A stretch of DNA of 39,979 bases from JBJKPP01 sp046706145 (GCA_046706145.1 JBJKPP010000105.1:1-39979), one strand, 5' to 3'. Counted from the stretch's first letter, positions 25,451 through 34,400 are shown. Translations and numbers: made by a program. The notes: generated from the letters alone by a model not told the origin.

Positions 25451-25725
25451 TTCTTTTTCTCATCACTTGATTCGTTTACATAATTTAACTTGAGGTCTTT
25501 CAGTACTTCAGTGAGAAATTTCTGTTCATATTCGCTAAGATTTCCCTTTGTTTTTTCAGCAAGCATGTCCAGTGTATCAATAGACAATTTAGCATATTCC
25601 AAGTTCTTTTCAACTTTGTTAGACAGCGGGTTTTTTACTTTCCCCATCGACATCATAGCCATTTGCTGATTCTGCATGACTAATTGAAGGAATAATGCTT
25701 CATTAGTGTTTTTTTCATTTGCCAA
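25447..25725 (-). CDS. DUF1844 domain protein
   Basis: A small cytoplasmic protein of 92 residues that matches the DUF1844 pattern: FLQLVMQNQQMAMMSMGK near the N-terminus, then AKLSIDTLDML (45-55), EKTKGNL (57-63) and EQKFLTEVLKDLKLNYV. It is predicted to be all-helical. No function is established for the family that I know of. It lies 3 nt downstream of the GT2 gene and overlaps nadK by 4 nt, so it is probably coexpressed with NAD kinase. Confidence 0.85.
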   Translation of the reverse strand: MANEKNTNEALFLQLVMQNQQMAMMSMGKVKNPLSNKVEKNLEYAKLSIDTLDMLAEKTKGNLSEYEQKFLTEVLKDLKLNYVNESSDEKKK

Positions 25726-25728
25726 GTT

Positions 25729-26499
25729 TTATCCCTTTTTGATTTTTAATTCCCACAATTTACAATATTTAGTAAATACATACGCAGAAGAAAACAATGC
25801 TAAAATAAATCCTTGTAGTCCATCCAGAAACCCAAGTTTGAGCAAATACATCTTAATAAACAAAAATGGAGGCCGTAAGATAATATCAGATATTCTAAAT
25901 TTCTTACCAGTTTTAAATAATTCTTCTGCTGCTAAAGAAGTATATGTATTAAATTTATTAAAATAATGATTTATGCTGGGGTCTGTAAAATGCAGCAAAT
26001 TTCCTTTGAGCTCTCCGACTTTTCCTATAATCACTAAATGTTCGTGAACCTGATTTTCACTAAAATGAACTCCCTCCCTTTTAAAAATCCTAGTTACTCT
26101 ACATGGATACCATCCGCTATGCAATATCCATCTTCCCAAAAAATTTGCTTTTCTCGGCATCGAATAGGCTATGAACACTGGGTTTTTATCCTTTAAAGAG
26201 CTTATTTCGTCACTGAGTTCTTTTGTAACCACTTCGTCTGCATCTATCCAGAAGATCCAATCATTGCCAGCTAAGGAGACGGCATACTCTTTTGTTTTTG
26301 AATAACCCATCCATTTTACTTTTTCGCACCTAACTCTATTATACGTTTTAGCTATTTCGTAAGTATTATCTACTGATTCCTCATCAACCAAAACGATAAT
26401 TTCATCAATACAATTGAGCTGACTCTCAATACATTTTTTAATGTTTAGTTCTTCGTTTTTTGCTATAATTATAGAAGAAAACTTGAGTTTCTCAGACAA
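25729..26499 (-). CDS. Family 2 glycosyltransferase (WaaE/KdtX-like)
   Basis: A 256-residue glycosyltransferase with the GT-A nucleotide-sugar domain: SIIIAKNEELNI (9-20), DEIIVLVDEESVDNT (32-46) and the metal-binding WIDADEV (84-90, DADE). The middle segment HFSENQVHEHL is typical of the WaaE/KdtX subgroup, which adds a sugar to the lipopolysaccharide inner core. The C-terminal half has amphipathic or hydrophobic stretches that may rest on the membrane. The start is TTG, supported by AAGGAG 7 nt upstream. It leads the minus-strand group that includes DUF1844, nadK and the thioredoxin-like gene; the sugar donor is unknown. Confidence 0.88.
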   Translation of the reverse strand: MSEKLKFSSIIIAKNEELNIKKCIESQLNCIDEIIVLVDEESVDNTYEIAKTYNRVRCEKVKWMGYSKTKEYAVSLAGNDWIFWIDADEVVTKELSDEISSLKDKNPVFIAYSMPRKANFLGRWILHSGWYPCRVTRIFKREGVHFSENQVHEHLVIIGKVGELKGNLLHFTDPSINHYFNKFNTYTSLAAEELFKTGKKFRISDIILRPPFLFIKMYLLKLGFLDGLQGFILALFSSAYVFTKYCKLWELKIKKG

Positions 26500-26817
26500 G
26501 TTAGCTCCTTTTTAATTTAAATTGTCCCTATTTCCACTCATTAGGGAAATCTATAAAAAAAAAATTCATTATTCCTAAATCTAAGTCAAATTATAAATAA
26601 TCCTTCTATGTTAAAGTATAAATTCATAGTTATTTTTTCTATATTTGCTTAAAAATAATAAATTTTACCACTTTCAGACTGATAATTAAATTTAAATCAT
26701 CTGAAGTGAGAAATAATGTATTGCATACCCCAAGATTCCGGAATCGTATTTAAAAGCTTTCCTTCTCATTATTAGGAGACTTACAACAGCAAATATGAAG
26801 GAGCCTTCAAGTAATCC
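26500..26817. other. Divergent intergenic region of the polysaccharide operon
   Basis: This gene-free 318-bp stretch separates the WaaE-like gene (minus) from the flippase gene (plus). It is very AT-rich and has three visible features: a TATATTTG promoter-like box (26640-26647), a perfect palindrome GATTCCGGAATC (26734-26745) and a nearby dyad GTATTGCATAC (26718-26728). An eight-codon frame (26795-26821) ends over the flippase start. I saw no RNA gene or larger repeat. Confidence 0.6.
26640..26647 (+). promoter_or_regulatory. Possible -7 element for the polysaccharide operon
   Basis: TATATTTG exactly fits the TAnnTTTG box, but there is no clear TTG at the -33 distance, so the match may be chance in AT-rich sequence. 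If used, the leader before the flippase start would be about 160 nt, long enough to contain the two dyads noted in this region. Confidence 0.3.
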
Positions 26818-28143
26818 ATGAGCCAGTTTAATAGCTACTACAATCTGATACGCTCAAAGATAAACGCCGATAATATTTCGGAAATAGGTTGGGTTGCAGC
26901 AGGACAGGCGGCAAATGTCATTTTTAGTTTTATAATCTTAAAGATTTTATCAAGATTAGGAACCGAGAACTATGGCATATATGCTCTTGTAGTTTCTTTG
27001 GGGGTATTTATAGGTATGATATTTTACACCCCTCTTTCTCAAGGTTTCATTCGTTTTTATTATCATTATCTAGAAAGGAAACAAGTCAGGAGTTTCGTAG
27101 AATTAATATACAAGATAATTATAACGTCGGTATTTGTATTGCTGGCCATTTCTTTAGTCGGGTTATTTACACCGATAATTGTAAACACTAGTCTGCCAGG
27201 AATATTCTTTTTAATTGCAGGTTTGTATTTAATAACATCAAAAATAAATGAATTATTTAATTCTGTTCTAAATCTCATAAGAAAAAGAAAACAAAATTCT
27301 ATACTTAGAGGCAGCGAGAAAGCTCTAACAATCTTATTGTTAATTGTTTTGGTGTATTCACACATCTTATATCTTTCTTACATACTCCTTGTTTTAGTTA
27401 TTGTTACCTTGATTTCTTCAATGGCCAAACTAACTATTTTTAGAAAATCTCTACCCGATAAGGACAAGATAAATACCACCAATAACTTCTCGCTTAAAAA
27501 AGAAATGAAAACAAGTATGCTTAAGTACATGATTCCTTTTTTTATTTGGGGTTTCAGTGGGTGGCTTCAACTTGATGGTGAAAAGTGGATCATAAACGGT
27601 GTGCTTTCTACTTCTGATGTGGGAATTTATGCGATGATGCTTGGGATAGTCAACGGATTAATAATAGTTCCCTACACAGTTATTTCCGAGTTTTGGACCC
27701 CAATTATTTTTAAGCAGTATGCAGATCTAAATAATAAACAAAGCGTAAGATTGGGAACGCAATATATAAGGTTAAACATGACTGTTATTTTCGCTGTTTC
27801 GCTTTTTTCAACGGTAGTAACTTACCTGTGGGGAAAAAAATTAATTATTTTTATAAGCAACGCGGATTATGCTGTGTACTGGTATCTTCTTCCCCTGCTT
27901 TGCTTAGGAACGGGCTTACTATATACAGGACAATCGTTAACAATTCATGGGATGGCACTAAATGTTCCCAACAAATATCTTTTACCAAAAGTTTCTGTAG
28001 GTTTTGTTTCTGTGGGCCTCAATCTCTTACTGATAAATGTATTTGGATTAAATGGAGTTGCATATACCATCATAATTATTGGAATACTTTATACGAGTTA
28101 TATTGTGATAATCAACAAAAAATTGCTTTCTCATATTCAATAA
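26818..28143 (+). CDS. Polysaccharide flippase (Wzx/MATE-like)
   Basis: An inner-membrane protein of 441 residues with about twelve to fourteen hydrophobic helices, of the oligosaccharide flippase (Wzx) branch of the MOP superfamily. It would move undecaprenyl-linked sugar units to the periplasm. Typical features are the N-terminal QAANVIFSFIILKILSRLG, GTENYGIYALVVS, the GFSGWLQLDGEKWIINGVL helix and the later LLPKVSVGFVSVGLNLLL. The start follows AAGGAG at 26798-26803 by 14 nt, rather far. The stop TAA shares an A with the ATG of the next gene (TAATG), so the two are translationally coupled. Several helices contain polar residues typical of a transport channel. Confidence 0.88.
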   Translation: MSQFNSYYNLIRSKINADNISEIGWVAAGQAANVIFSFIILKILSRLGTENYGIYALVVSLGVFIGMIFYTPLSQGFIRFYYHYLERKQVRSFVELIYKIIITSVFVLLAISLVGLFTPIIVNTSLPGIFFLIAGLYLITSKINELFNSVLNLIRKRKQNSILRGSEKALTILLLIVLVYSHILYLSYILLVLVIVTLISSMAKLTIFRKSLPDKDKINTTNNFSLKKEMKTSMLKYMIPFFIWGFSGWLQLDGEKWIINGVLSTSDVGIYAMMLGIVNGLIIVPYTVISEFWTPIIFKQYADLNNKQSVRLGTQYIRLNMTVIFAVSLFSTVVTYLWGKKLIIFISNADYAVYWYLLPLLCLGTGLLYTGQSLTIHGMALNVPNKYLLPKVSVGFVSVGLNLLLINVFGLNGVAYTIIIIGILYTSYIVIINKKLLSHIQ

Positions 28144-28997
28144 TGAAAGAAGATTTTAACCCACTGATTTCAGTAGTCATTCCCAGTTATAATTCTGAAA
28201 AATTAATACGAGCAACAATTAATTCGGTTTTGGCACAGACTTATGGCAATTTTGAGATTATAGTAGTCGATGATGAATCTAACGATAATACTCCTGGGAT
28301 TATAAAGGAATATTGCGAAAGAGATAAAAGAGTAAACCTGTACACTATTTCTCATTCAGGCAGACCATCTGTCCCTCTGAATAAAGGGATTGATCTGGCT
28401 TCGGGTAAATTAATTGCTTTTTTAGATCATGATGATATTTGGGAAAAACATAAATTAAAAGAGCAAATAAAAGCCCTAAGCAAAAATCAAGATTATGTGT
28501 TTGTTTACTCAATGAGTATAAGTTATGGTAATGTTTCTGTTTTCTCACCATACTATGAGATACTTCCTCTCTTATTTCGTGCAACAAGAAATAGGAAAGA
28601 ATTAATCAAAAAGGGAAATTCAATTACGCCCTCTACTGTACTAGCCTGGAAGGACAAACTTATTAAAGCAGGTAAGTTTGATGAAGATCCTAAGTTAATA
28701 ACCCACGATTATGATATGTGGTTAAGGTTAAGCGAATTGGGCGATTACGGGTTTATCCCGAGAATCCACTGCCTCTATAGAATACACACAAATCAACTAT
28801 CCCGAGGATGGGAGATAAAGAAAGCTCGTCTTGAATATCTTAAACAAAAAAGCGGACTTGAGCTACCGGATTACAATTTCTATAGGAACAGAGGAATATT
28901 CTTTTTAATACCAAGAAATGTTATTCATTTTTCAACATATCTATTTATTAAGTTTTTTACCTTTATAGATAGAAATTTTCTTAAACTTTATGCCTAA
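28143..28997 (+). CDS. Family 2 glycosyltransferase
   Basis: A 284-residue GT-A enzyme that transfers a sugar during surface-polysaccharide assembly. Motifs are SVVIPSYNSEKLIRATINS (10-28), VVDDESNDNTP (41-51) and the metal-binding AFLDHDDIW (92-100). A later TPSTVLAW and THDYDMWLRLSELGDYGFI are usual in this subgroup. I chose the ATG at 28143, which overlaps the flippase stop by 1 nt, because a longer reading in the same frame would lie mostly inside the flippase and lacks GT2 features. The end overlaps the next GT4 gene by 8 nt. Donor and acceptor cannot be named. Confidence 0.88.
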   Translation: MKEDFNPLISVVIPSYNSEKLIRATINSVLAQTYGNFEIIVVDDESNDNTPGIIKEYCERDKRVNLYTISHSGRPSVPLNKGIDLASGKLIAFLDHDDIWEKHKLKEQIKALSKNQDYVFVYSMSISYGNVSVFSPYYEILPLLFRATRNRKELIKKGNSITPSTVLAWKDKLIKAGKFDEDPKLITHDYDMWLRLSELGDYGFIPRIHCLYRIHTNQLSRGWEIKKARLEYLKQKSGLELPDYNFYRNRGIFFLIPRNVIHFSTYLFIKFFTFIDRNFLKLYA

Positions 28998-30108
28998 AAA
29001 CCAAAAACCAAAAGTATTAATGATAACAGTCAGAGCCGACTACGGCGGAGGTCCAGAACATATTTATACGTTGATTGAATTACTTAAAGGGGACGTGGAA
29101 TTTTTCATAGCTTGCCCAAATGAACATCCCTATACACAACGTTATTTAACACTAATTGGACAAGAAAAATTATTCGAAATCCCTCATCGCAGGTTTAGCT
29201 TAGTAAGATTAATTTCTCTCTATCATTTTCTAGCAATTAAGAAAATAGACATTATTCACTCGCACGGGAAAGGTGCAGGAATTTATGGGCGTATTCTTTC
29301 ATTTTTTTCTACTAAGCCTTGTGTTCACACATTTCACGGCATTCATATAGGGGGATATTCCAGACTCATTAAGGCATTTTATATTTTTTTGGAAAAAACA
29401 TTATCTCTTTTCACAAAAAGATTTATTGCTGTTTCAAAAAGTGAGTACAAACAAGCAGTTGATTTGGGAATTTCTCCCACCAATAAAACAGTTATCATCG
29501 AAAATGGCGTTAAAATTTCTGAGCAGAAGGTTCATGTATCTGTTTTAGAACAACCGGTAAAGAAAGTTATTTCAATTACACGATTCAACTTTCAAAAAAA
29601 TACGAATCTCTTAATACAGATCGCCCACAACTTATTATTAAAAAATGAACAAAAAATTATTAAGTTTATAATAATAGGGAGCGGACCAGAAGAAAATGCA
29701 ATAAAGGCTGAAGTTTTGGCTCGAGATTTGGGCAGCATGATTACCTTTGCAGGATTCATAGATAATCCCAGGAGTTACTTAATCGATTCATTTTGTTATA
29801 TTTCAACTTCAAGATGGGAAGGAATGCCTTTGGCAATACTTGAGGCAATGGCTTTGGGTCTTCCTATTATAGCTACAAATGTAACTGGAAACAAAGATGT
29901 AGTTATTCATGGAAAGAATGGGTATTTATTTAACCCTGAAAATCCTTCGGAAGCTTCAGAATATCTTTACAATCTTGCTCATGATACTCAATTGTGGAAA
30001 GAAAAGTCGAACGCATCCCGTGAAATGGCTGTTGAGAAATACAATATCTCATTGACTGCCCAAAAGACAAAAATTATTTATTTTGACATCTTAAGTAAGA
30101 AAAAGTAG
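28990..30108 (+). CDS. Family 4 glycosyltransferase
   Basis: A 372-residue retaining glycosyltransferase with GT-B fold. The N-terminal domain starts with VLMITVRADYGGGPEHIYTL, containing the glycine-rich loop, then DIIHSHGKGAGIYGR and HTFHGIH. The C-terminal donor domain has ISITRFNFQKN, FIIIGSGPEE, FAGFID, STSRWEGMPLAILEAMA with the EX7E motif, and GLPIIATNVTGNKDVV. No signal peptide is seen; the protein is cytoplasmic or peripheral. It overlaps the GT2 gene upstream by 8 nt and ends 4 nt before the next GT4 gene, so all are in one operon. Confidence 0.9.
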   Translation: MPKNQKPKVLMITVRADYGGGPEHIYTLIELLKGDVEFFIACPNEHPYTQRYLTLIGQEKLFEIPHRRFSLVRLISLYHFLAIKKIDIIHSHGKGAGIYGRILSFFSTKPCVHTFHGIHIGGYSRLIKAFYIFLEKTLSLFTKRFIAVSKSEYKQAVDLGISPTNKTVIIENGVKISEQKVHVSVLEQPVKKVISITRFNFQKNTNLLIQIAHNLLLKNEQKIIKFIIIGSGPEENAIKAEVLARDLGSMITFAGFIDNPRSYLIDSFCYISTSRWEGMPLAILEAMALGLPIIATNVTGNKDVVIHGKNGYLFNPENPSEASEYLYNLAHDTQLWKEKSNASREMAVEKYNISLTAQKTKIIYFDILSKKK

Positions 30109-30112
30109 AATT

Positions 30113-31228
30113 TTGAAAACAGCTATAGTTCACGATTGGTTTACAACATATGCCGGTTCCGAAAGGTGCGTGGAATCATTCTTAAATATTTGGAATGAAG
30201 CAGAAGTTTTTGGTTTAGTTGATTTCTTAAGCGACCGGAACAGAAAGTTCCTAAAAGGCAAAAAGGTACATACATCACTTATTCAAAACTTGCCTTTTGC
30301 AGGGAAAAACCATCGAATATATTTACCAATTTTCCCTCTGGCAATAGAAAATTTTAATTTCTCCGGCTTCGATCTGGTTATTTCCAGTTCTCACGCTGTT
30401 GCAAAGGGCGCATTAACAAATTCTGAGCAGCTTCACATTTGTTATTGTCACACACCCATGAGATATGCATGGGATCTTTATCATCAATATTTAAAAGAAT
30501 CTCATTTGGACTCAGGTCTAAAAGGGTTTTTAGTTAAGAGAACTTTACACAAATTAAGGATATGGGATTCCAGTACGTCAAATAGAGTAGATTATTTCAT
30601 AGCCAATTCAAATCATATTGCTAAACGAATAAAGAAAATATATAATAGAGAATCGGAAGTAATAAATCCCCCTGTAGATGTTAATGATTTTACATGTGAA
30701 TCCAACAAAGAAAATTATTATTTGACAATTTCAAGACTTGTACAATACAAAAAAGTTAATCTCATTGTAGAGGCTTTTGCAGAAATGAAAGATAAAAAGC
30801 TGATAGTCATTGGCGATGGGCCGGATCTTAAAAAAATAAAGAGTAGTGCAAGTGAAAACATAGAAGTTCTAGGCTACTTAGATTTTCAACAAATGTCAGA
30901 ATATTTGAAAAAGGCAAAAGCATTTGTATTTGCAGCAGAAGAAGATTTTGGAATTGTGATGGTAGAAGCCTTAGCCTGCGGAACTCCCGTTATTGCCCTT
31001 CAAAGAGGAGGCGCATCTGAAATAATAGAGAATTATAAAAACGGTATCCTATTTAAGGAGCAAACCAAAGAATCAATAATAAATGCAGTAAATGAATTTG
31101 AGAAGACTAGCCAAAAATTCGATTCTATTGAAATTAGTAACTCTGCTACAAAATATTCCAGGGAAGTTTTTGAACAAAAAATGAAATACTTCATTTATAA
31201 AAAATGCGATGAATTCTTCAATAGGTAA
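30113..31228 (+). CDS. Family 4 glycosyltransferase, WbaZ-like
   Basis: A 371-residue GT-B enzyme. The N-terminus, AIVHDWFTTYAGSERCVES, and the strongly conserved ISSSHAVAKG followed by ICYCHTPMRYAWDLYHQY are characteristic of the WbaZ-like GT4 group, in which characterised members add mannose to O-antigen. The donor half has YYLTISRLVQYKK, LIVIGDGPDLKKI, FAAEEDFGIVMVEALA (EX7E) and GTPVIALQRGGASEII. The start is TTG, since no ATG is available near the N-terminal consensus and the codon lies 4 nt after the upstream stop. Sugar identity is inferred only from the subgroup. Confidence 0.9.
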   Translation: MKTAIVHDWFTTYAGSERCVESFLNIWNEAEVFGLVDFLSDRNRKFLKGKKVHTSLIQNLPFAGKNHRIYLPIFPLAIENFNFSGFDLVISSSHAVAKGALTNSEQLHICYCHTPMRYAWDLYHQYLKESHLDSGLKGFLVKRTLHKLRIWDSSTSNRVDYFIANSNHIAKRIKKIYNRESEVINPPVDVNDFTCESNKENYYLTISRLVQYKKVNLIVEAFAEMKDKKLIVIGDGPDLKKIKSSASENIEVLGYLDFQQMSEYLKKAKAFVFAAEEDFGIVMVEALACGTPVIALQRGGASEIIENYKNGILFKEQTKESIINAVNEFEKTSQKFDSIEISNSATKYSREVFEQKMKYFIYKKCDEFFNR

Positions 31229-31243
31229 TTATAACTTTTCTTT

Positions 31244-32638
31244 ATGCTAACTAACAGAAAATCACTTCAATATTTAAGATTATTTCTTGACCTAATAATA
31301 ATAGAACTGTCTTTCTTTGCTGCGGCCATCCTCGCTCAATCATTCCAAATACTGATGTCACACACACACATGTTTATTCTCTTAGCGATATTGAATTTCT
31401 TATGGTATTTTGTTTCTAATGTTATAAGCTTTTATGACGATTTTTCCACGAAATATTTTGTTTATCAATTTACAGGTATAGTAAAAAATGTTGCTGTACA
31501 AGTCTTAATAACAGTTCTATTCGTTTTCTTTGTAAAAGAACTTCTCTTCACACGTAACTTCATAATTTTATATACTATTTTTCTTTTAATTCTAATAAGT
31601 ATAAGAGTCCAGGTTTTCGGATTTCTAATTAGAAAAATAAGGGGTAAAAAGGAAAACCTAAGAAATGTTCTAATAGTTGGGGCAGGAGAAACAGGTAGAG
31701 TATTTCAACAAATGCTTCATGAACACACTGATTTTGGATATAACCCTGTTGGGTTTATAGACAACCATGATAATAGCGAAGAAGTATTAGGAAAGACCAA
31801 TGATATTGAAAGATTAATTTTAGAAAAAGATATTGAAGCTGTTGTAATTGCTTTATCTTTTAGTGAATCCTACCAGCTTGAAGAAATAATAGGTATTTGT
31901 AGCAAAAATGGTATAAGAACCTACATTATACCAGATTATTTTAGTGTTACTTCTAAGAAATTTCAAATAAGTATGATTGGGAATTTCCCTGTTGTTACAG
32001 TTAGAGATGAACCATTATCTGAACTCCATTGGAGATTCGTCAAAAGAACTGTTGATCTTATTTTTTCTTTTGTTATGACCGCGTTGATTCTTTCCTGGCT
32101 GACTCCTCTGTTATTTATAATAAATAAAATTACGGCGGGTGGACCAACTTTCTTCGTACAAGATAGAATAGGTGCTAATAACACTGTTTTTAGATGTTAT
32201 AAATACAGAACAATGATCATGAATAGTAACAAGTCCGAAGAATACAGACCTAGTTTTGTGGGTGATCCGAGAATCACACCGATTGGTAAGTTCTTAAGAA
32301 AAATTAATCTGGACGAGATCCCCCAATTTGTCAATATTTTAAAAGGGGAAATGTCTTTAGTGGGACCAAGACCACATGCATTGGCCTATGATAACCTTTA
32401 CAAGGATTTTATTAACGAAATCAAAATTAGAAGCTGGGTTAAGCCGGGTCTAACCGGCTGGGCACAAGTACATGGGCTTAGAGGAGATCTAGCGGATGCA
32501 GAAGAAAATAAAAAGCGAATTACCAAAAGGATCGAATATGATTTGTGGTATATTGAAAACTGGTCTATCTGGCTAGATATTCAAATAATTCTACTAACAA
32601 TCTGGCAAATGATTAAAGGTGAGGCGAAGGGGGTTTGA
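31244..32638 (+). CDS. Polyprenyl-phosphate glycosyl-1-phosphate transferase (WcaJ-like)
   Basis: A 464-residue membrane enzyme that starts repeat-unit synthesis by moving a sugar phosphate to undecaprenyl phosphate. About four N-terminal helices (8-122) are followed by a Rossmann-like domain (RNVLIVGAGETGRVF, 140-154) and the catalytic PF02397-type domain from about 266: KRTVDLIF, then FFVQDRIGANNTVFRCYKYRTM-like signature split across the loop, DPRITPIGKFLRKINLDEIP, LVGPRPHA and KPGLTGWAQVHG. It is the last gene of the polysaccharide operon, 15 nt after the GT4 gene. A glucose-1-phosphate donor is likely from the family but not provable. Polymerase and chain-length genes are not in the window. 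Confidence 0.92.
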   Translation: MLTNRKSLQYLRLFLDLIIIELSFFAAAILAQSFQILMSHTHMFILLAILNFLWYFVSNVISFYDDFSTKYFVYQFTGIVKNVAVQVLITVLFVFFVKELLFTRNFIILYTIFLLILISIRVQVFGFLIRKIRGKKENLRNVLIVGAGETGRVFQQMLHEHTDFGYNPVGFIDNHDNSEEVLGKTNDIERLILEKDIEAVVIALSFSESYQLEEIIGICSKNGIRTYIIPDYFSVTSKKFQISMIGNFPVVTVRDEPLSELHWRFVKRTVDLIFSFVMTALILSWLTPLLFIINKITAGGPTFFVQDRIGANNTVFRCYKYRTMIMNSNKSEEYRPSFVGDPRITPIGKFLRKINLDEIPQFVNILKGEMSLVGPRPHALAYDNLYKDFINEIKIRSWVKPGLTGWAQVHGLRGDLADAEENKKRITKRIEYDLWYIENWSIWLDIQIILLTIWQMIKGEAKGV

Positions 32639-32664
32639 CAAAAAATTAGTATTAACCTTTCTCT

Positions 32665-33732
32665 TTATTTCTTAGACTTTTTTCTAATAACTCTTTTGCA
32701 ATATTCCTGAATTGCGGAATATGCATTTACATAACCAAGTTCCCCCGATTTTTCTAAATCCTTGCATGCAAGTCTTCTATTTCTCAATTTAACATAACAT
32801 ACACCTCTTTTGTAATAAGCTTCTCCATTAGAAGGATCTATTTTAATCAGCGAAGAAAAATCCTTAACTGCCATTTTATAATCTTTCAGCTCCCAATATG
32901 TTTCTGCTCTGCTCTCAAATGCATTTTTATAATTATGATCCAACTCCAGAACTTTAGTAAAATCCTTTATTGCACCTTTGTAATCCTCCATACTTTTCTT
33001 AGTTTCACCTCTTACATAATAGGCATCGGCAAAATTAGGATTAATTTCAAGGGCTTTGTTATAGTCTTGTACTGCCTCTTCATAATCTCCTATAATGCTC
33101 CTTTCACTTCCCCGGTTAAGGTAAGGCTGTGCATTAGTAGAATCGAGTTCTATAGCTTTTGTAAAATCAACTACAGCACTATCATGATCTCCAATTTCGC
33201 TTCTAACATTTCCTCGATTAATATATATTTTAGTATCATTCGGTGATAAACTTATAGCCTTTGAGTAATAATAAATTGAGAGCGAATCATTTTCTAAAAT
33301 ATTCTCAACGTAACCTAAATTGAAATATGCCTTTTCATTAGTGCTATTTAAAGATATTACTCTTTTAAAATCCTTCTCAGCATCATAATTCTTCTTTTGC
33401 ATTAATAAATCAATCCCCCTATCGAGGTATGCTTCCTCATATGTAGAATCAAATTCAATTGCTTTGGAGAAATTTTCGATGGCGCTCTGAAAATGTTTTA
33501 AGGCACTTTGTGCCCTGCCAGTTTCAAAATAAGCTTTGGCATTATTAGGATCAGCTACTATAATTTTACTGTAATCCAACATTGCACCATAATAATCGCC
33601 CGAATTGTACTTTTGTGAACCATCTTCAAAAAGTGAATTAATTGCGGATGAACACCCCAAAATGAAAACAAGCAGAATTGATAAAAATGACACTGGAAGG
33701 TTAAAATGAAATCTTTTTGTTCTAATAATCAT
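32665..33732 (-). CDS. TPR-repeat lipoprotein
   Basis: A 355-residue secreted lipoprotein: signal segment SFLSILLVFILGC with the lipobox cysteine at C27, then about nine tandem TPR units covering almost the whole protein (for example DYYGAMLDYSKIIVADPNNA and AYFETGRAQSALKHFQSAIE). The repeats end in Asn/Asp-Pro-like turns and alternate small and aromatic residues as usual. It should act as a periplasm-facing protein-binding scaffold. I chose ATG 33732; an in-frame GTG at 33735 would overlap the stop of the upstream ykvA-like gene by one base. The gene converges with the WcaJ-like gene with 26 bp between. Confidence 0.88.
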   Translation of the reverse strand: MIIRTKRFHFNLPVSFLSILLVFILGCSSAINSLFEDGSQKYNSGDYYGAMLDYSKIIVADPNNAKAYFETGRAQSALKHFQSAIENFSKAIEFDSTYEEAYLDRGIDLLMQKKNYDAEKDFKRVISLNSTNEKAYFNLGYVENILENDSLSIYYYSKAISLSPNDTKIYINRGNVRSEIGDHDSAVVDFTKAIELDSTNAQPYLNRGSERSIIGDYEEAVQDYNKALEINPNFADAYYVRGETKKSMEDYKGAIKDFTKVLELDHNYKNAFESRAETYWELKDYKMAVKDFSSLIKIDPSNGEAYYKRGVCYVKLRNRRLACKDLEKSGELGYVNAYSAIQEYCKRVIRKKSKK

Positions 33733-33734
33733 CA

Positions 33735-34178
33735 CTAAATCTTTGCGAATGTCCTTTTAAGCTTCATCCACAAACCACTTCCAATCATCCTGTTTGCATT
33801 TTGAAGAATCGTTTTAGTCAAAGCGAGTACATCTCTATCACCGGCCCAATTTCTAGTAATAATTATGGGATCAACTTCATTAATTACATCGTTTAACACA
33901 TATGCAGAAATAGCAACATCATCTAAATAGCCAACCGGGCCTAGAAAAGCTTCGGGAAGGAAATCAATTGGTGAAATAAAATAAAATATAACTGCTGCAA
34001 TTTTTAGTTTCTTTGTCTCAGGAACATCCTTATCAAGCAGCAGTTTAACTAAGAGATGAAATAAATCAGGAGCAGCCAAAATATATCCGGACCAGCGATG
34101 CGTTCCACCTACTTTAGTATTTAACCATTCATCTATTTTTCTTCTCAGCTCAAAATAAAAATCTTGATATCTATCCAT
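33735..34178 (-). CDS. YkvA-like DUF1232 protein
   Basis: A 147-residue protein. The DUF1232 core is unmistakable: AVIFYFISPIDFLPEAFLG (62-80) followed by PVGYLDDVAISAYVLNDVIN (81-100). The core is a hydrophobic hairpin thought to be membrane-embedded in this family. The N-terminal 60 residues are amphipathic and the C-terminal part is basic. Function is unknown. The stop abuts the start of the TPR lipoprotein gene, so they form a two-gene minus-strand unit whose promoter must lie in the divergent region with two inverted repeats. Confidence 0.87.
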   Translation of the reverse strand: MDRYQDFYFELRRKIDEWLNTKVGGTHRWSGYILAAPDLFHLLVKLLLDKDVPETKKLKIAAVIFYFISPIDFLPEAFLGPVGYLDDVAISAYVLNDVINEVDPIIITRNWAGDRDVLALTKTILQNANRMIGSGLWMKLKRTFAKI

Positions 34179-34232
34179 AGTTGAAATAATTTTTTGAGTG
34201 AATTTAATAATAATATAGCGAGAACTAAAATA

Positions 34233-34248
34233 AAATACAGTTGTATTT
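34233..34248. promoter_or_regulatory. Operator-like dyad AAATACA-N2-TGTATTT
   Basis: A compact inverted repeat, AAATACA (34233-34239) and TGTATTT (34242-34248), lies between the divergent YkvA-like gene and the small gene at 34401. Two central bases separate the half-sites, the form of a dimeric repressor site. It sits 54 bp from the minus-strand start. Confidence 0.4.
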
Positions 34249-34249
34249 A

Positions 34250-34282
34250 TATCTCATTAATAACCAGTGGCTTAATGAGATA
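34250..34282. promoter_or_regulatory. Perfect 11-bp inverted repeat in the divergent region
   Basis: TATCTCATTAA (34250-34260) and TTAATGAGATA (34272-34282) form a perfect 11-bp stem around the 11-nt loop TAACCAGTGGC. ATTTTTAT follows on the plus strand. It may be a terminator, a large operator or the stem of a small RNA; divergent neighbours argue against a simple terminator. Confidence 0.45.
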
Positions 34283-34400
34283 ATTTTTATGAGACACTTA
34301 CAATTTTAGACTCCACAAAATTGGGGAATTTCTTCAATAAATGTGATGGCACATTTTATGTTGATTTGCAATTAAACGACAATTAAAAGCGGTGAGTAAC

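Noticed and set aside
27828..28142. N-terminal extension of the GT2 gene into the flippase gene
   Set aside because: The extension is out of phase with the flippase and has no GT2 motif; the ATG at 28143 fits the family and the 1-nt coupling.
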